In this document: positions 43,337 through 52,585 of the stretch, one piece after another
Numbering within the stretch: position 1 is the first letter of the stretch
Layout: every line of letters starts with the position of its first letter
DNA from: Palsa-504 sp963753225
GTDB taxonomy: Bacteria > Actinomycetota > Actinomycetes > Streptosporangiales > Streptosporangiaceae
DNA: 64,000 nt
Direction of reading: 5' to 3'
Assembly (NCBI GenBank): GCA_963753225.1
Contig: CAVWBQ010000008.1
Coordinates: 124,001 to 188,000, forward strand
Made by a program: the position numbers and the translations under genes
Notes under the pieces: model-generated
What the model was told of the DNA's origin: nothing
Seen by the model: only the letters and a program-made list of their open reading frames with translations
Databases searched by the model: none

Positions 43337-44236
43337 GCGTCGCTCCGGCGTGGTATTCGATGCTGTCCTGGGTCACTTGCGTGAAGGCCTCTTCCAGCGA
43401 AGCGTGGGTGGGGGTGAGCTCGTAAACGGGCAGGTGAGCCCGCCAGGCCGCCGTCCCGATCTGCTCGGCGGTGGTGCCGGACACGCGCAGCAGGTCCGTT
43501 CCGTCATTGATCACCGTGACACCGGGAGCGGCCAGCACCTGGCCCAGACGCCCGGTTTCCGGCGTCCGGACCAGCACGCCAGCGGCCGCGTGGCCGACGA
43601 AATCCTCGACGCTGGTCTCGCTGATGAGCCTGCCGCGTCCCAGCACGACCAGCCGGGTGGCCGTCTGGGCCATTTCGCTCATCAGGTGCGAGGAGATGAA
43701 AACCGTCCGCCCTTCGGCGGCCAGCGACTTGAGCAGCAGCCGGATCCAGCGCACGCCGTCCGGGTCCAGGCCGTTGACCGGCTCGTCCAGCACCACGGTC
43801 TGCGGCTGGCCCAGCAGCGCCGCCGCCACGCCCAGCCGCTGCCCCATGCCGAGGGAGAAACCGCCGGCCCGCCCGCCCGCGACCTCGCCCAGCCCGGCCA
43901 GCTCGATCACCTCATCGACCCGGCGGCGGCCGATCCCGGCCGTCCGCGCCCCAGCAGGTTGTTGCGAGCCGACAGCCCCGGGTGCACCGACCGCGCGTCC
44001 AGCAGGATGCCGAGCTCCGACATCGGGGCGGCCGCCCCGGGATAGTGCTTGCCGTTGACCCGCACCGTCCCGCTCGTCGGCCGGTCCAGCCCGGCGATCA
44101 TCCGCATCGTGGTGGACTTGCCCGCCCCGTTCGGGCCGAGGAATCCGGTGACCACGCCCGGCTCCACTACGAAGCTCAGCCGGTCGACGGCGGTCTTGTC
44201 CCCGTACCGTTTGGTCAGGCCATCAATCTCGATCAT
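43332..44236 (-). pseudogene. ABC transporter ATPase with one frameshift
   Basis: The first part (44236 to about 43950) has Walker A GFLGPNGAGKSTTMRM and runs to LSARNNLL. The second (43910 to 43332) has the signature GFSLGMGQRLGVAAALLG, Walker B TVVLDEPVNGLDP and the H-loop FISSHLMSEM. The two are one frame apart; the joining sequence (GIGRRRVDEVIEL-like) is present across both. Repaired length is about 300 residues. ATG 44236 follows GAAGGGA. It is an exporter of the drug or lantibiotic type, in an operon with the permease. Confidence 0.75.
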
Positions 44237-44266
44237 GTTCGTTCCCTTCACCAGTCGTGTTGATGG

Positions 44267-45049
44267 TTAGGCGGCGACGCCGCACCCGGCGGGCGGCGTG
44301 CTGGCAGCGGCGATTTCGGCTGTGATGGGGCAAGGCCTGAAGCCTTTGGCCACTAGCCATACGCCCAGCGAGAACTCCCATGCAGCCACCGGAAGTGCCG
44401 CAAACAGGGGGGAGCCCAGCTTGATGCCGCCGAGCAGCGTTGCGAATACGGAGGCGATGAGCAGGGGGGCTGCGACGAGTCCCATCGCGGGAATGATGCG
44501 GGGCACAAGCCGGGACCGGTACATCAAGGAGCCCAGCAGCAGTGCGTTGATGCCCGGCATGAGGCTCTGTGAGAGCAGGAATGTCCAGTTGTACGCCGCG
44601 ACGTGCGACGCGCCGGTGGTGACCAGCGCGGCCGCATCGGCCCCGGCCGCTCCGCCCAGGTCCTGCCGCAAGGTCACCAGCGACAGGAGGCTGATGACAC
44701 CGGCGAAGATCATGCCGGCTTCCAGGACGCGGGCGGCGACAAAGCCAAGCGCGACGCCTTCGTTTTGCCGCTTGACCACCGGATAAAGCGTGACGGCGGT
44801 GCCGATGCCGGCCAGGGCGACGATCACCTCGAGGAAGCCGCCCACGAGCACCCCTGTGCTGGCGCCGGAGCCGAGGACCCAGTCCCGGTGGTCCCGCGCG
44901 GGGCCGTAGAGCGCGAGGGTGGGGATCGAGACGAAGGTGATCAGGTAGAACACGCCGGCGGTTAGCGCCGTCCTCCGCATTTTGTCCACCGGCGCGCGCT
45001 TCGCTGCCGCGGTTCGCTCGGTTGTCGTGGTCCGCAGGGTGGTGGTCAT
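44267..45049 (-). CDS. DUF4386 membrane protein
   Basis: 260 residues with about seven membrane helices (AGVFYLITFVSIPTLALYG, STGVLVGGFLEVIVALAGIG, ARVLEAGMIFAGVISLLSLV, AYNWTFLLSQSLMPGINALL, AMGLVAAPLLIASVFATLLG). This is the DUF4386 pattern; function unknown. ATG 45049 has GAGGAG 6 nt upstream. It is divergent from the SARP gene, and its upstream region carries the direct repeats expected for a SARP target. Confidence 0.85.
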   Translation of the reverse strand: MTTTLRTTTTERTAAAKRAPVDKMRRTALTAGVFYLITFVSIPTLALYGPARDHRDWVLGSGASTGVLVGGFLEVIVALAGIGTAVTLYPVVKRQNEGVALGFVAARVLEAGMIFAGVISLLSLVTLRQDLGGAAGADAAALVTTGASHVAAYNWTFLLSQSLMPGINALLLGSLMYRSRLVPRIIPAMGLVAAPLLIASVFATLLGGIKLGSPLFAALPVAAWEFSLGVWLVAKGFRPCPITAEIAAASTPPAGCGVAA

Positions 45050-45103
45050 GTCGGTCTCCTCGAGCTGAGTGGTTCTTCTAGATGGCAGCTGGCGCGCCGG
45101 GTG

Positions 45104-45133
45104 CTGAGGCGGCACTGTCGTGGCGCTGAGGCG
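45104..45133 (-). promoter_or_regulatory. Direct repeats, 22-bp spacing, upstream of DUF4386 and SARP genes
   Basis: CTGAGGCG occurs at 45104-45111 and 45126-45133 (minus-strand reading CGCCTCAG twice). The start-to-start distance is 22 bp, two helical turns, as in known SARP operators (direct repeats spaced by 11 or 22 bp). The same octamer occurs with 11-bp spacing at 48391-48409. Confidence 0.55.
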
Positions 45134-45150
45134 GGACCTATGGTGGCCTC

Positions 45151-48100
45151 ATGCAGGTACGGCTGTTCGGCGCGCTTGAAGCGGAGCAAGCGGGCGTGCC
45201 GGTGCCGGTCCGCGGGGCTAAGCAGCGGGCCCTGCTGGCGCTGCTGGCGCTGCGGCCGGGGCAGCCGGTCAGCGCCGACCGGCTGATCGACGTGCTGTGG
45301 GGTGACGGGCAGGCGGCCCACCCGGGCAACGCCCTGCAGGCCCAGGTCGGCCAGCTGCGCCGCACCTTCGGGGCGGCGGCGGTCATCACCACCGAAGCCG
45401 GCTACGCCCTGGACGCCGCGCCTGGGGACGTCGACATCGCCCGCTTCGAGCACCTGGCGGCACAAGGACGGCGCCTGGCGGAGGCGGGGGAGACGGCGCT
45501 AGCGTCAACCACGCTGGGCGAAGCGCTACGGCTGCGGCGAGGGGAGCCGCTGGCCGACTTCACCTATGCAGGCTTTTTTGATGCCGAACGGACGCGGCTC
45601 GACGAGCTGACCCTGGTGGCGATCGAGACCCGTGCCGAAGCCGACCTGGTGCTGGGCCGTCACGGCGAGCTCGTAGGCGAACTGGAGGCGTTGTGCCGGG
45701 CGCATCCGCTTCGCGAACGGCTGTGGGAGCTGCTCATGCTCGCCCTCTACCGGGCCGGCCGCCAGGCCGAGGCCTTGCGCGCCTACACCGAAGCCCGTGA
45801 CCGCCTGGTCGACGAGCTCGGCATCGACCCCGGCCCGGCCCTGCGCGAGCTCGAGGCCCGCATCCTGGCTCAGGACCCATCACTCGGCGCAGCCGGCCCG
45901 GTAGGTCTCCACGCGGTTCCGGCACCGATGGCAACGGGCAACCTGCGGGAGCGATTGAGCAGCTTCGTCGGTCGCACAGCCGAACTCGCGGAGCTGAGCG
46001 AGGCAGTCCGCTCTAGCCGGCTGGTGACGCTGATCGGTCCCGGCGGGGTGGGCAAGACCCGGCTGGCGGTAGAGGCGGCCGCCGCGCTGCGCCAAGAGCA
46101 CCGGGACGGGGCCTGGCTGGTCGAGCTCGCCAGCGTCACCGGGCCCGACGGGGTCGCGCGGGCTGTGGCCGGCGCGCTCGGGGCGGCCGCGGCCGGCCTG
46201 GTTGGCCCGCCTTCGCCGGCCTCGACGGTGGAGCTCATCGTGCGCTACCTGGCCGGGCAGTCGGTCCTGGTCGTCTTCGACAACTGTGAACACGTGATCG
46301 GCCAGGCGGCAGCCCTGGCCGAGACGCTGGCCGGAACGGTGCCCGGTCTGCGGCTGATCGCGACGAGCCGCGAGCCGCTCGGCGTTCCCGGCGAAGTCCT
46401 GGTGCCGGTGGGCCCGCTGGCCCTGCCGGCCGCAGTCGAGCTGTTCGTCGATCGCGCCCGGGCGGTGCGGCCCGGATTTACCGCCGACGGGCGCACGCGT
46501 CCGGTCATCGACGACATCTGCCGCCGGCTGGACGGCCTTCCCCTGGCCGTCGAACTGGCCGCCGCCCGCGTTCGTTCACTGACCTTGGCCACCCTGGCGG
46601 AACGGCTCGATGACCGCTTCCGGCTGCTCACCGGGGGTGCCCGCACGGCCCTGCCCCGCCAGCAAACCCTTCGGGCGGTGGTGGACTGGAGCTACGACCT
46701 GCTGTTCGAGGACGAGCGCCGCCTGTTCGCGCGGCTGTCGGTTTTCGCCGGAGGCTGCGACCTGGCCGCCGCCGAGGCGGTCTGCGCCGACGACCAGGTG
46801 CCGGCGGGCGAGGTCCTGGACGTTCTGAGCCGGCTGGTCGACAAGTCCCTCGTCGCCGCCCCTGACACCGGTCCTGACGCCCGGTTCATTCAGCTCCAGA
46901 CGCTGTGGCAGTACGGCCGGGACCGCCTGGATGAATCCGGGGAGGTTGACACCGTGTGCGCCCGGCACGCCGCCTACTACCGGCAGATGGCCGAGGAGGC
47001 GCACGAGGGCCTGCGGGGCGCTACCGGGCCGATGTGGCGAGAACGCCTCACCTCGGAGCTGGGCAACCTGCGGGCCGCGCTCGACTGGTTCGCCGCACGA
47101 GGCGACGCCGATGCAGCGCTGTCCCTGGCGTCGGGAATGGCCTGGCTGTGGTTCATCAACAGCGACTCTGCCGAAGGAGCACGCTGGCTTGGTGACGCGC
47201 TCGGCGCGAAGGGGCCGCGCCGTCCTGAACTGGCCGCGACCGCCCAGGTCTTGCACGGCTATTACGTGTGCGGCTATTTCGTGTCCATGGCGGTCAGCCC
47301 CGAGGCTGGTGTTCTCGAATGTGAAGAGGCGGTCGCCGCGTTGACGACCAGCGACGATCGGGTTCGTCGAGCGGAGGCGCTGGTGCTCTGGGCAACGGTG
47401 CTGATGCGCGCGCACGAGTCCGAACGATCTCTCGACGCATTGAGCGAGGCACACGATCTGCTGGAACCGGCTGTGCACGGCTGGCAGCTGGCCCTGCACG
47501 ACTTGATAGTCGCCTGGAACCTGGCGTTGCTGGGGCGCCTCGATGGCGCGGAGCAAGCCGCCCGCTCCAGTGTCGAGCGGTTCGACGCGCAAGGGGATGT
47601 CTGGTTGCCTGTCGACTCGCTGAGCATCCTTGCCCTCATCGCCGAAGCCCAAGGCGACCTCGATGGTGCGTCAGCGACCTACGAAGCGCTCCTGGAGCGA
47701 TGCCGCGCAGCGGGGCAACGCGGTTACGTGCTGTTCAGTCTCCTCCGTCTTGCCGCGTTGCGCGGCAGGCAAGGCGACGACGCCTCAGCCGACGGCCTGT
47801 ACGAGGAGGCGATTGCATGCAGCTTCAACCCATCGGTGTCTGCCGACGCGATGGTCGGCCAAGCGGCGGTTGCCCGTCGGCTCGGCGACCTGGCGCGGGC
47901 GCGGGCGCTGCTCGACGCGGCAGGCAGCTACTACCGAGACCTGGACCTACCCGGCGGCCAGACCGCCGTGCTCGCTGGCCTGGTGTGGTGGGCAGTCAGC
48001 GCGGGCAAGACAGACGACGCGATGGTCTTTGCCGCAGACGCCTCCCGGGCCGGCGCTGCCAGCGGGAACTCGGCAATACAACTGCTCGCCGAGACCGCCG

Positions 48101-48318
48101 TAGCCGCGGTCAGGGCGCTCGCCGACCCGACCCGCCCCAACGTCGAGGCCTTGGTCGCGCTCGCTCAGCAGCGCGCCCAGAGTTTGTCGTACCGCAGTCT
48201 CACCAGTTTCACCGACGAGCCGGATGTCACCGCGCTCGCGGCCCGCCTCGGGCTTCCGGGTCCCTCCGCGGAGACTCGGCGGGGACGGCCGCCGCGGGCC
48301 GGTCCGGCACCTTCCTGA
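45151..48318 (+). CDS. SARP/AfsR-type transcriptional regulator with STAND ATPase and TPRs
   Basis: 1,055 residues. An OmpR-like winged helix (about 1-90, MQVRLFGALEAEQAG, RALLALLALRPGQPVSADRL), then the bacterial transcriptional activator domain (about 95-240, EALCRAHPLRERLWELLMLA, RLVDELGIDPGPAL), define a SARP. A STAND ATPase follows: Walker A GPGGVGKTRLAVE, Walker B VLVVFDNCEH, then ATSREPLGV and GLPLAVELAAAR. The remaining 400 residues are TPR-like helices. SARPs activate nearby genes by binding phased direct repeats. Matching repeats lie upstream of DUF4386 (45104-45133) and of 48433, so these are likely targets. Confidence 0.9.
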   Translation: MQVRLFGALEAEQAGVPVPVRGAKQRALLALLALRPGQPVSADRLIDVLWGDGQAAHPGNALQAQVGQLRRTFGAAAVITTEAGYALDAAPGDVDIARFEHLAAQGRRLAEAGETALASTTLGEALRLRRGEPLADFTYAGFFDAERTRLDELTLVAIETRAEADLVLGRHGELVGELEALCRAHPLRERLWELLMLALYRAGRQAEALRAYTEARDRLVDELGIDPGPALRELEARILAQDPSLGAAGPVGLHAVPAPMATGNLRERLSSFVGRTAELAELSEAVRSSRLVTLIGPGGVGKTRLAVEAAAALRQEHRDGAWLVELASVTGPDGVARAVAGALGAAAAGLVGPPSPASTVELIVRYLAGQSVLVVFDNCEHVIGQAAALAETLAGTVPGLRLIATSREPLGVPGEVLVPVGPLALPAAVELFVDRARAVRPGFTADGRTRPVIDDICRRLDGLPLAVELAAARVRSLTLATLAERLDDRFRLLTGGARTALPRQQTLRAVVDWSYDLLFEDERRLFARLSVFAGGCDLAAAEAVCADDQVPAGEVLDVLSRLVDKSLVAAPDTGPDARFIQLQTLWQYGRDRLDESGEVDTVCARHAAYYRQMAEEAHEGLRGATGPMWRERLTSELGNLRAALDWFAARGDADAALSLASGMAWLWFINSDSAEGARWLGDALGAKGPRRPELAATAQVLHGYYVCGYFVSMAVSPEAGVLECEEAVAALTTSDDRVRRAEALVLWATVLMRAHESERSLDALSEAHDLLEPAVHGWQLALHDLIVAWNLALLGRLDGAEQAARSSVERFDAQGDVWLPVDSLSILALIAEAQGDLDGASATYEALLERCRAAGQRGYVLFSLLRLAALRGRQGDDASADGLYEEAIACSFNPSVSADAMVGQAAVARRLGDLARARALLDAAGSYYRDLDLPGGQTAVLAGLVWWAVSAGKTDDAMVFAADASRAGAASGNSAIQLLAETAVAAVRALADPTRPNVEALVALAQQRAQSLSYRSLTSFTDEPDVTALAARLGLPGPSAETRRGRPPRAGPAPS

Positions 48319-48381
48319 GGCCTTGGGCGCCACCCGCTAAGAACCGGAAGCCGCAGCTGCAGATTTCCTCGTGGCGGTTGA

Positions 48382-48410
48382 CCTCAGTGTCGCCTCAGTG
48401 TCGCCTCAGG
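48382..48410 (+). promoter_or_regulatory. 11-bp tandem direct repeats, putative SARP operator
   Basis: CCTCAGTGTCG occurs at 48382-48392 and 48393-48403, followed by CCTCAGG. The core CGCCTCAG recurs exactly 11 bp apart (48391-48398 and 48402-48409). The repeats end 23 bp before ATG 48433. Confidence 0.6.
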
Positions 48411-48432
48411 CCAGCCAGGCAAGCTGGGATTC

Positions 48433-48921
48433 ATGCAGCCAGTACAAGGTCGGCCCATCAGCCGGCATGATCACCTGGACGCCTCCGGGCCCGCCGTTGA
48501 GGACCACGGCCGCGCGGTCACCGCAAGCCCGCGGGCCGCGACGTGGTACCGGCAGGCACAGCGAGCCATCGACCGCCGCCGGGCCACCGCAGCGCTGCGC
48601 CACGCCGTCGAAGCCGACCCGGCGTTCGAGCTCGCCCTCGCCGACCTCGACGCCATTGCCGGAACCTCAGGCCAGCGTCACAGTCGCGGGCAGATGAACT
48701 GGGAACGCCACCACATCGAGGTCGTCCGCACCGCGGCCTCTGGCAACGCCAAGCGAGCCGCCGACTTGCTCCGCGAGCACCTCGCTGGCGTCGGGTGTGA
48801 CCCTCTCGCCTTCCGGATCGTCGCCCAGGCGCTACAACCGGTAGGGATGGACGATGACTTCGAAGACCTCGCAGCCCAGCTCCCAGATTGCCACCCAACC
48901 CGATGGCCCGGCTCTCCATGA
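48433..48921 (+). CDS. TPR (TTC38-like) protein, short
   Basis: 162 residues. Helical repeats (AIDRRRATAALRHAVEADPA, FELALADLDAIAG, NWERHHIEVVRTAASGNAKR, AADLLREHLAGVGCDPLAFR) resemble the first part of tetratricopeptide repeat protein 38-like proteins, which normally run to about 400 residues. The frame ends cleanly at 48921, shortly before the convergent lyase gene, so it may be truncated. The SARP-like direct repeats directly upstream suggest control by the preceding regulator. Confidence 0.6.
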   Translation: MQPVQGRPISRHDHLDASGPAVEDHGRAVTASPRAATWYRQAQRAIDRRRATAALRHAVEADPAFELALADLDAIAGTSGQRHSRGQMNWERHHIEVVRTAASGNAKRAADLLREHLAGVGCDPLAFRIVAQALQPVGMDDDFEDLAAQLPDCHPTRWPGSP

Positions 48922-48961
48922 CCGCCCTGGGTACACGTTGCTGTCCGCACCGGTCCCGTGG

Positions 48962-50323
48962 CTACCGGCCTGCCGTGATGCCGTCGGCTGTCGCGCGCGC
49001 CCGCTGGGCCGCCGCGCGGGCGATGTCGGCTGACAAGCCAGTATGGCAGGCCGGGTCCAGGAGGCGATCTATAGTTGCGGCGTCGAGGTGGGCGGTGACC
49101 CGCGGATCGCGTTTGATGGCTTCAGTGAACGTGGTGTCCTCGACCCGGGCGGCGTCGTAAACGACCTGGTGCGCGATTTGTCGGCCGATTGCCCGGCCCA
49201 GCCCGAGCATGACCGCCTCGGAGCTGATCATGCCGCCGGTGAGGTCGAGGTTGGCGCGCATCCGGGCCGGATCCACCACCAGCCCCGACAAGATCACCTC
49301 CAGCCGGACGAGCAGGTCACCGGTCAGCACGCAGGCACGCTGGAAAGCGTCATCGAGCATCGCGGAATGCGCGCCGTCGTTTTCATGGTCATGCAGCATT
49401 CCTTCCAGCGCCAATGGGACCAGCGCACGAAGCTGAGCGCCGATGGTGATGCAGTCGTCGCACAGCTGCGGGTTGCGTTTATGCGGCATCGTGGAACTGC
49501 CCACGGTTCCCGGCGGTGCCGGCTCATCCGCCTCTCCCAGTTCGGTCTTCATCAGCTGATAAACCTCAAGGGCGACGCGTGTTCCGGTCGCGCCGAGCAG
49601 GCCGAGGATGCACACGTACTCCGCGAAGCTGTCGGCTATCGCGCGAGACGGCACCGCCATCGGCGTCAGGCCCAGGCGGGCCGCGACGGCATCCTGCACC
49701 TCGGGACCGGCCTGGCCCAGTGAGGCGAAGGTGCCGGCCGCGCCGCCAGTCATCGCGGTGAACACCCGCTCTTCCGCCGACCTCAGCCGCGTGACGTGCC
49801 GGTCTAGTTCGTCGATCCACCCGGCCGGCTTGAACCCGAAGGTGATCGGGACCGCATGCTGACCATGCGTACGGCCCGCGGCCAGCATGTCGGCGGTGTG
49901 CGCAGCTAGGTCGGCGGCGGCCGACAGCACCACGGCGAGCAGTCGCAGGATCCTGCGGTGGGCCGCACGCAGGACCAGAACGTCACCGGTCTGCGTGATG
50001 TTCTGCGTGGTCGCTCCCCAATGCACCCATCCGCCATGCTCGCCAGCAGCCATGCTCAGCTCGGTGATCAAAGCCATCAGCGGGTGACTGGTCTCGGCGA
50101 TGCCACGCTCAATGCGTCCCATGTCCAGGTCCGCCAGCCTGGCAGCCGACTGGATCACCGGCGCCGCCGCAGCCGGGATGACCCCGCATTCCGCTTCGGC
50201 CGCGGCCAGGGCAGCCTCTACATCCAGCCAGCATTGCCAGCGATACTGCTTAGCGAACAGCACTCGGACGCCAGGATCCGGGACCCGGGCATCGGTGAAG
50301 CGCTCAGCCACCCGCCTAATCAA
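48962..50323 (-). CDS. Fumarase/aspartase superfamily lyase (adenylosuccinate lyase or CMLE type)
   Basis: 453 residues. The superfamily signature GSSTMPHKRNP is intact (about 275), with VHWGATTQNITQTGDVLVL and AGRTHGQHAVPITFG as the other two conserved regions supplying active-site residues. Length and motifs suit adenylosuccinate lyase-like enzymes and 3-carboxymuconate cycloisomerases alike. With no purine or aromatic pathway genes nearby, the substrate is open. The TTG at 50323 is the furthest start; GTG 50311 (VAERFTDARVPDPG) is more typical of relatives. Confidence 0.82.
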   Translation of the reverse strand: MIRRVAERFTDARVPDPGVRVLFAKQYRWQCWLDVEAALAAAEAECGVIPAAAAPVIQSAARLADLDMGRIERGIAETSHPLMALITELSMAAGEHGGWVHWGATTQNITQTGDVLVLRAAHRRILRLLAVVLSAAADLAAHTADMLAAGRTHGQHAVPITFGFKPAGWIDELDRHVTRLRSAEERVFTAMTGGAAGTFASLGQAGPEVQDAVAARLGLTPMAVPSRAIADSFAEYVCILGLLGATGTRVALEVYQLMKTELGEADEPAPPGTVGSSTMPHKRNPQLCDDCITIGAQLRALVPLALEGMLHDHENDGAHSAMLDDAFQRACVLTGDLLVRLEVILSGLVVDPARMRANLDLTGGMISSEAVMLGLGRAIGRQIAHQVVYDAARVEDTTFTEAIKRDPRVTAHLDAATIDRLLDPACHTGLSADIARAAAQRARATADGITAGR

Positions 50324-50590
50324 CCACCAGTCCTGGCCGCTGACAAGGCACCCCAGCTCTGCCGGGGTCTCGCGACATCGGGCTCCCGCCGCAGTTGCTC
50401 GATCTCGGTCGTCAGCTCCCGTGCGCGTTCAGCATGGAGCTCGCTCGCCGCCCTCGCGTCACGCACCCTGCCTTCTGCCACGGCGAGGCGCCGGTCGAGA
50501 TCGGCCAGTGAATCGGGAGTGTGCGGTAGCGCTGCGTGAAGATCAGCCTCGATCCGCCTGGCCAGCTGCGCCGTCCGACGGGAGATGGAG
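50320..50590 (-). pseudogene. Coiled-coil fragment of unknown origin
   Basis: The frame reads ARRIEADLHAALPHTPDSLA, then DLDRRLAVAEGRVRDARAAS and RARELTTEIEQLRR, a convincing heptad-like coiled coil with no start of its own. It begins inside the toxin-like gene (50543-50761) in another frame and ends at the lyase start. It seems to be the tail of a larger lost protein, fused here by deletion. Confidence 0.4.
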
Positions 50591-50761
50591 GCGGTAGGCA
50601 CCTGGCAGCGGGTCTGCTTCGGGAAAGGGGTCGGCAAGCGCCGGGACTGGTTCTTCGAGCAGGTGAAAGATCGCCCTGTGGGCGGCGTTCCGAAGTGGCT
50701 GCGGCAGTCCTTCGAGCTCGTCCCAGACTCTGTCCGGGAAGCTAAGGACCTGGTCACTCAC
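50543..50761 (-). pseudogene. RelE/ParE-like toxin, C-terminally truncated
   Basis: 72 residues: VWDELEGLPQPLRNAAHRAI then AYRLHLPSDG, the first half of a RelE/ParE-like toxin fold. After PSDG, where the last strands (normally ending in a VLYTV-type motif) should follow, the frame turns into unrelated Gly/Asp codons and stops. The catalytic end is therefore missing. Its start overlaps the stop of the upstream small gene by 8 bp, as in toxin-antitoxin operons. Confidence 0.5.
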
Positions 50762-50942
50762 TAATTCCCCACGCCTCGGCCAGTTCTTCGCGGGTGAAGG
50801 TACGGCCTTGTCCGGAGTCGGACTTGATGCGCTTTAGAGCTTCACGGTCCCCAGCCTCACGCCGCAAGCGCCGGTTCTCTGCCCGGAGCGCGTCCAGTTC
50901 TGCCCGCGGGACCAGAACCATGTCGTCGGCATGGGCGGTCAT
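50754..50942 (-). CDS. Small antitoxin-like protein
   Basis: 62 residues: VLVPRAELDALRAENRRLRR (coiled coil), then RTFTREELAEAWGISE, ending in a short helix-turn-helix-like tail. This layout is common in actinobacterial antitoxin-like genes paired with RelE-type toxins. The toxin partner directly downstream is truncated, so this is probably an orphan. No other gene is seen from 50943 to 51355. Confidence 0.55.
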   Translation of the reverse strand: MTAHADDMVLVPRAELDALRAENRRLRREAGDREALKRIKSDSGQGRTFTREELAEAWGISE

Positions 50943-51355
50943 GTGAACTCCTCACCATCTCGAGGGACGTTCATCCCCGAGTCTACTTATCGGGCACCAT
51001 CTGACCCGTCAGCAGATCTTCGCGCCCTGTCGTCGGAAGCTGAAGCCAGCCGAACCCCGCCGCCCGCGGTCAGCCCACCGCCTCAGCATGGCGTGCCGTC
51101 GGTGGTCGTCAGGGTAGGTTGGCGGCCATCCGGATCTGCCCGCTGGTGGCCACAAGGAACACCGTGGCAATCACAGAATGTGACCGGATTCGATAATCGT
51201 CGGACCCCGGCTGCCCCGAACGTCGCGTCATAGCGCCCTTGCTGCAGCGTCCCCGGTGCGCAGAGGTGGTTTGACTCGTTGGAAGCGACGATCAAGAAGA
51301 CCATCGGCGGCTTTCTGATCAAGCTGGTCACTGTGAAAAGCCGTCTTATGCGCGG

Positions 51356-52585
51356 TTAGGGCCTCAGGATGGAGGGGTCGCGGATTAGCCGCAGTTCCTC
51401 GCGCGCCCTCTCGACGGTGGCACTGAGCTCATCCAGCGTAGAGCGCACCTCTGTCTCGGGCAGATTGCTCTCTTGGGAGCCTTTAGCGCGGCCGGTCACC
51501 CGCGTGGCGGCCGACCTGACTTGCTCAATTGCGGTTTTGAACCCTTCAAGCTGCGCCGAGGAGCCGCCGACGAGCAAGCCGGAAAGGCTATCCATCGCCG
51601 TGGTCGCGGTCGCCGCCACTGATCGCGCGGAACGCAGCGCATCGCCGCGGTCATACGCCAGCCTGATCTCCCGCCGCAGCGAACCGAGCTGGCGGAACGC
51701 GTCCAGCTCCCATTGGTTCACACTGTGATATGACTGCAAACCGGTTAGGTACATGTCGAGCGCCGGATGCCGGGTGAGCGCCTCGGCGCGCTCAGACCTT
51801 AGGTAGCTGGCCAGGCTTGGCGGCAGGTCACTCAGGCCGGGTGCTAGGTCCTCGAAGGAGAAGTGATCGCTGCCCTGACCCCGGCGATAGCGCCGAAGCG
51901 TGTCGACGAACAGGGCCGAATCGGCCAGGATCGCCTCGTAAAATTCCGCCCAGTCGTGCCTGAACGCGAGTGTCTGCAGGGCCAGCACGGTGTCGGGATC
52001 GAGATTCGGCCGGATGAGCGTCTGCAGCGTGTAGGCGTTGATGAAGCGCTTGACCTCGCGCGGGTTCACCCGTCCGCCGACGGCCACGTAGTCGAGATAG
52101 GGACGGACCCGCTTCGTCAGGTCCTCGAGCTGGGTCGGCTCGAGGAAGGCTTCCTGGTACATCGCAGCTAGCAGATCGTCCAGTTGCCGGGGCAGCATCG
52201 GCGGAATCGAGTAGGGAATCTGAAAGATTTTCTTGACGTACTCGCGGCCGATTTGCCGTGGCAGCCGCGGTGCGTCCGCCGGTTCCTGGGCCGTCGCCGT
52301 CGGGTCGTTCTCGGAAGCGAACTTGGAGCGAATTGCCCGGTCTACGATGTCCTCGTCCAGGCCAACGACGAAAACGAATCCGGGCAGGTCGAAGAAGAGT
52401 TTCATGGACTCGAGAACCTGCAGCGCGTTCACCGGCAGGCACCGGTCCAGATCGTCGACGAACACGACGACGCGGCTGATCCCCGCCGCGTGCAGGCCGC
52501 GGAAGGCACGGTCCAGCTCGTCGAAGGCCGCGACATAGAGCGACTGCGAGTTCCGCGGGTCGGCGGGGGAGGACAGCGCCGCTAG
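51356..52585 (-). pseudogene. KAP-family P-loop NTPase, 3' fragment (split by IS1634)
   Basis: Carries Walker B VVVFVDDLDRCLPVNALQVL and the KAP-typical follow-up ESMKLFFDLPGFVFVVGLDE, then QIGREYVKKIFQIPYSIPPM, NPREVKRFINAYTLQ and a C-terminal helical region. Walker A is on the other fragment (54492-54973). Removing 52586-54491 and one GCTAG copy gives an uninterrupted frame of 568 codons (ALA joined to ALSSPADP). KAP NTPases are membrane-associated STAND-like ATPases often encoded in conflict or phage-response loci. The last gene of the TIR operon. Confidence 0.85.

Noticed and set aside
48382..48410. CRISPR-like tandem repeat
   Set aside because: Units are 11 bp without spacers; the phasing fits a regulatory direct repeat. 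No CRISPR array or cas gene was seen anywhere in the window.
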